Assembly (NCBI RefSeq): GCF_024713975.1
Contig: NC_091097.1
Location: forward strand, 3,384,361-3,448,360
Reading direction: 5' to 3'
Origin: Paralichthys olivaceus
Lineage: Eukaryota > Chordata > Actinopteri > Pleuronectiformes > Paralichthyidae
DNA: 64,000 nt
Below the pieces are notes generated by a model. The model was not told the DNA's origin. It saw only the letters and a list, made by a program, of their open reading frames with translations, and ran no database searches. Position numbers and translations under genes: made by a program. This document shows positions 62,350-64,000 of the stretch, one piece after another; within the stretch, counting starts at the first letter, position 1, and every line of letters begins with the position of its first letter.

Positions 62350-62693
62350 TTAAATCGAAATAAAAAGTGAAATATACTCAACATTAAAACATTAAAGAAA
62401 ATCTTCAAATGAACATAAACATACATAATGAAATATTTTGAAAATGTGCAACAATGCATGTACACACACTTTTTCCAGTGCATTTTTGGTCCAGCAGTTT
62501 TTCCATCACAGCCAGAGAACAGAGTTGTTGTGTAGTACTCGCAGCCACCTGACACAGTGTTGTTATTTCAGTGGTGTGTGTGTGTGTAGTAAGTAGCAAC
62601 ACAGCCACAGCGTTTGTGCTTCCACACTCATCAGGTGTTAATGTGATGACAGCACACATGGCGACACGTCATTGAGCTGTTTATCTCTCAGGA

Positions 62694-62718
62694 GGGGGGG
62701 GGGGGGGGGGGGGGGGGG
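62694..62718 (+). repeat. poly(G) run of 25 bases
   Basis: Uninterrupted G homopolymer 84 bp upstream of the first CCAAT box of pdk2. Length is uncertain for sequencing reasons. Confidence 0.95.
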
Positions 62719-62801
62719 CTTTATGTAAAACTCTGTGTGACCGGGTCACTTGTTGTTTACCATCTTCCTCCAGTTCGAGCGGACGGGAGTGCTCGAATCC
62801 C

Positions 62802-62880
62802 ATTGGCTGTCCGCCGCCCACCTCGCCCCGCCATTGGCTGGCGTCGTTGTTAAATAAGAGTCTCGTGCGGGGCAGCAGCT
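62802..62880 (+). promoter_or_regulatory. pdk2 core promoter
   Basis: Two inverted CCAAT boxes, ATTGGCTG at 62,802 and 62,833, lie 31 bp apart (three helical turns), each next to CCGCCC or CCCCGCC GC-boxes. TTAAATAAG (TATA-like) follows at 62,850. Transcription would start near 62,880, leaving about a 100-bp 5' UTR before the ATG at 62,985. NF-Y and Sp1 binding is inference from the motifs. Confidence 0.6.
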
Positions 62881-62984
62881 CGTAAAGCATCATCTCAGTG
62901 ACTGGGGACGAGCTCGTCTCGCTCCAGACTTCACATCCTGTTTTGTTTTGTTGCCGTTGTTTGGGATCGTCCTGGTTTTTGAGG

Positions 62985-63919
62985 ATGACCAGCAGGATGA
63001 AGCTGGTGCGCTCTCTGGTGAAGGCTGCAGCTCTGGCCAGCGTGCCCAAACACATAGACCACTTCTCCAAGTTCTCCCCATCTCCTCTGTCGATGAAGCA
63101 GTTCTTGGACTTCGGTGAGTGTGACCCATCTATCATCAACCTGTCTGTATTTGATTCATGCTGGAGTTGAAATTGTGATATAGTGCATTTAATATAAAAT
63201 CGATGTATTAAGGATTGAAGCCTTAGAGAGCTATTCGGAGTCAATGTGACAACTCAAAACAAAATGATGATATGATTGAAGAAAGACTTTTTTATTTGTT
63301 AAGAAACTCTGAACCATCTCAGTGGTGCAGTAAGTGGTGGCCACAGATGTAAACATGTTATCAGCAGGAAGAACAGCGCGGTTATATGTTTCCTAACTTG
63401 TCTCACTGGCTTGATTTCTTCATCATCATCATCATCATCACTGAAGCTGAACAATATACAATTGCTCGGGTTACTGCAGTTAACAGTGATGAATATTGAT
63501 GATGCAAGTGAAGATGACATTTGTGAGGCGAACATGCTTTTTATTTTTGACAGTTTTGCCACCTATACACCCATACTCTGCAAAATATTAATAGTTACAT
63601 AACTGGCTACATTAAAAAAAACTTTGGGATGAACCTACAGCTCATCTTCATGGAGCTTCATATGAACACACAGTTTCATTCTCACCCCTCTCCCAAGATG
63701 AATGTGAATGGAATCGTTAGGTAAACCTGTAATATTTTTTGCCATTGTTGGTAACCCTGCTCCGTTCTGCCCTTTAGGTTCAACCAATGCCTGTGAGCGC
63801 ACCTCGTTTGTTTTCCTTCGCCAGGAGCTTCCTGTCCGCTTGTCCAACATCATGAAGGAGATCAACCTGCTGCCGGACCGGCTGCTGGCCACACCCTCCG
63901 TCCAGCTGGTCCAGACCTG
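62985..63919 (+). CDS. pdk2: pyruvate dehydrogenase kinase 2, 5' part (continues past window)
   Basis: Mitochondrial matrix kinase that phosphorylates and inactivates the E1-alpha subunit of pyruvate dehydrogenase. Exon 1 62985-63114 and exon 2 63778-63919 join in frame (GT-AG) for about 90 residues. Visible landmarks: [59 protein letters not shown], which fit PDK2 better than PDK3 or PDK4. The N-terminus, with basic and hydrophobic residues ([17 protein letters not shown]), suits a mitochondrial presequence. A second in-frame ATG at 62,997 matches the usual family start (MKxVR), so translation may begin there. The remaining kinase domain lies outside the window. Confidence 0.93.
63421..63440 (+). 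repeat. (CAT)n microsatellite in pdk2 intron 1
   Basis: Just under seven perfect CAT units. They create an acidic open frame on the minus strand that is not a gene. Confidence 0.9.
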
Positions 63920-64000
63920 GTGAGAAATGGCAGCAAACTACTGAGTGCTTGTTTGAAGAACACTTGATTGAATAACAATGGATTTACTGACTTGTTGACA

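Larger units (their letters stand above)
57230..62690. other. intergenic DNA with decayed repeats
   Basis: No supported gene. Features seen: (CT)n near 57,549-57,566; ACCTCTGCCAAGGAAC with AATTACACAAAAACTACTGA at 58,998-59,048, a common fish repeat motif; a CAC-rich tract at 59,935-59,970; and a MITE at 61,988. A possible leader-like segment at 59,283-59,403 ends CTGGAG/GTGAGTA but could not be tied to any gene. Confidence 0.5.

Noticed and set aside
62681-63244. 187-codon minus-strand frame ending in poly-proline
   Set aside because: Antisense to the pdk2 promoter and exon 1; the proline run comes from the 25-G tract.

Overview
The window is vertebrate nuclear DNA, most likely from a percomorph teleost. 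Genes are split into many short GT-AG exons. The three recognisable conserved genes are fish-like orthologues of human 17q21 genes. The intergenic DNA is full of fish-type MITEs, L2-like LINE tails, (GT)n/(CA)n microsatellites and long homopolymers. There are no bacterial operons, CRISPR arrays or phage genes. Most long open frames are chance frames or read-through of exons.

Layout, left to right. 1-8,021: no supported coding gene; old repeats and one possible 5' untranslated exon. 8,022-20,473 (+): complete oxysterol-binding-protein-like gene, best called osbpl7; 22 coding exons join in frame to 928 codons (PH domain, FFAT motif, ORD lipid-transfer domain). 20,474-25,160: 3' UTR and AT-rich intergenic DNA. 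25,161-30,756 (-): complete tbkbp1 (SINTBAD), 12 coding exons, 632 codons, with a possible non-coding first exon near 38.6 kb. 30.8-38.5 kb: non-coding, microsatellite-rich. 39.3-45.6 kb: two tandem copies of a 1.7-2.1 kb repeat unit, each holding a ~60-bp minisatellite and a tRNA-like segment; the first copy is split by a 2.6 kb mobile element. 48.1-48.6 kb: a solo LTR with a perfect 5-bp target-site duplication. 49,924-53,543 (-): a five-exon, GPI-anchor-type two-domain Ly6/uPAR protein gene. 54.4-57.2 kb: a duplication-inversion-duplication that carries an orphan copy of exon 4 of the Ly6 gene. 57.2-62.7 kb: intergenic with decayed repeats. 62.8 kb to the right edge (+): promoter and first two coding exons of pdk2, which runs out of the window.

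osbpl7 and tbkbp1 face each other tail to tail, as in the human TBKBP1-TBX21-OSBPL7 block, but no T-box gene lies between them here. The genes are not an operon. They act separately: sterol/phosphoinositide transfer at membrane contacts (osbpl7), TBK1 scaffolding in innate signalling (tbkbp1), a cell-surface Ly6-type protein, and mitochondrial control of pyruvate dehydrogenase (pdk2).

I found no clearly new biological system. The most unusual items are a 126-bp hairpin in a tbkbp1 intron holding two perfect oestrogen-response-element cores plus a DR1, the template-switch-like rearrangement at the Ly6 locus, the nested element whose empty site survives in the neighbouring repeat copy, and a LINE tail that seems to supply the polypyrimidine tract of an osbpl7 exon. 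All gene models are hand-spliced from the sequence and have no transcript support.
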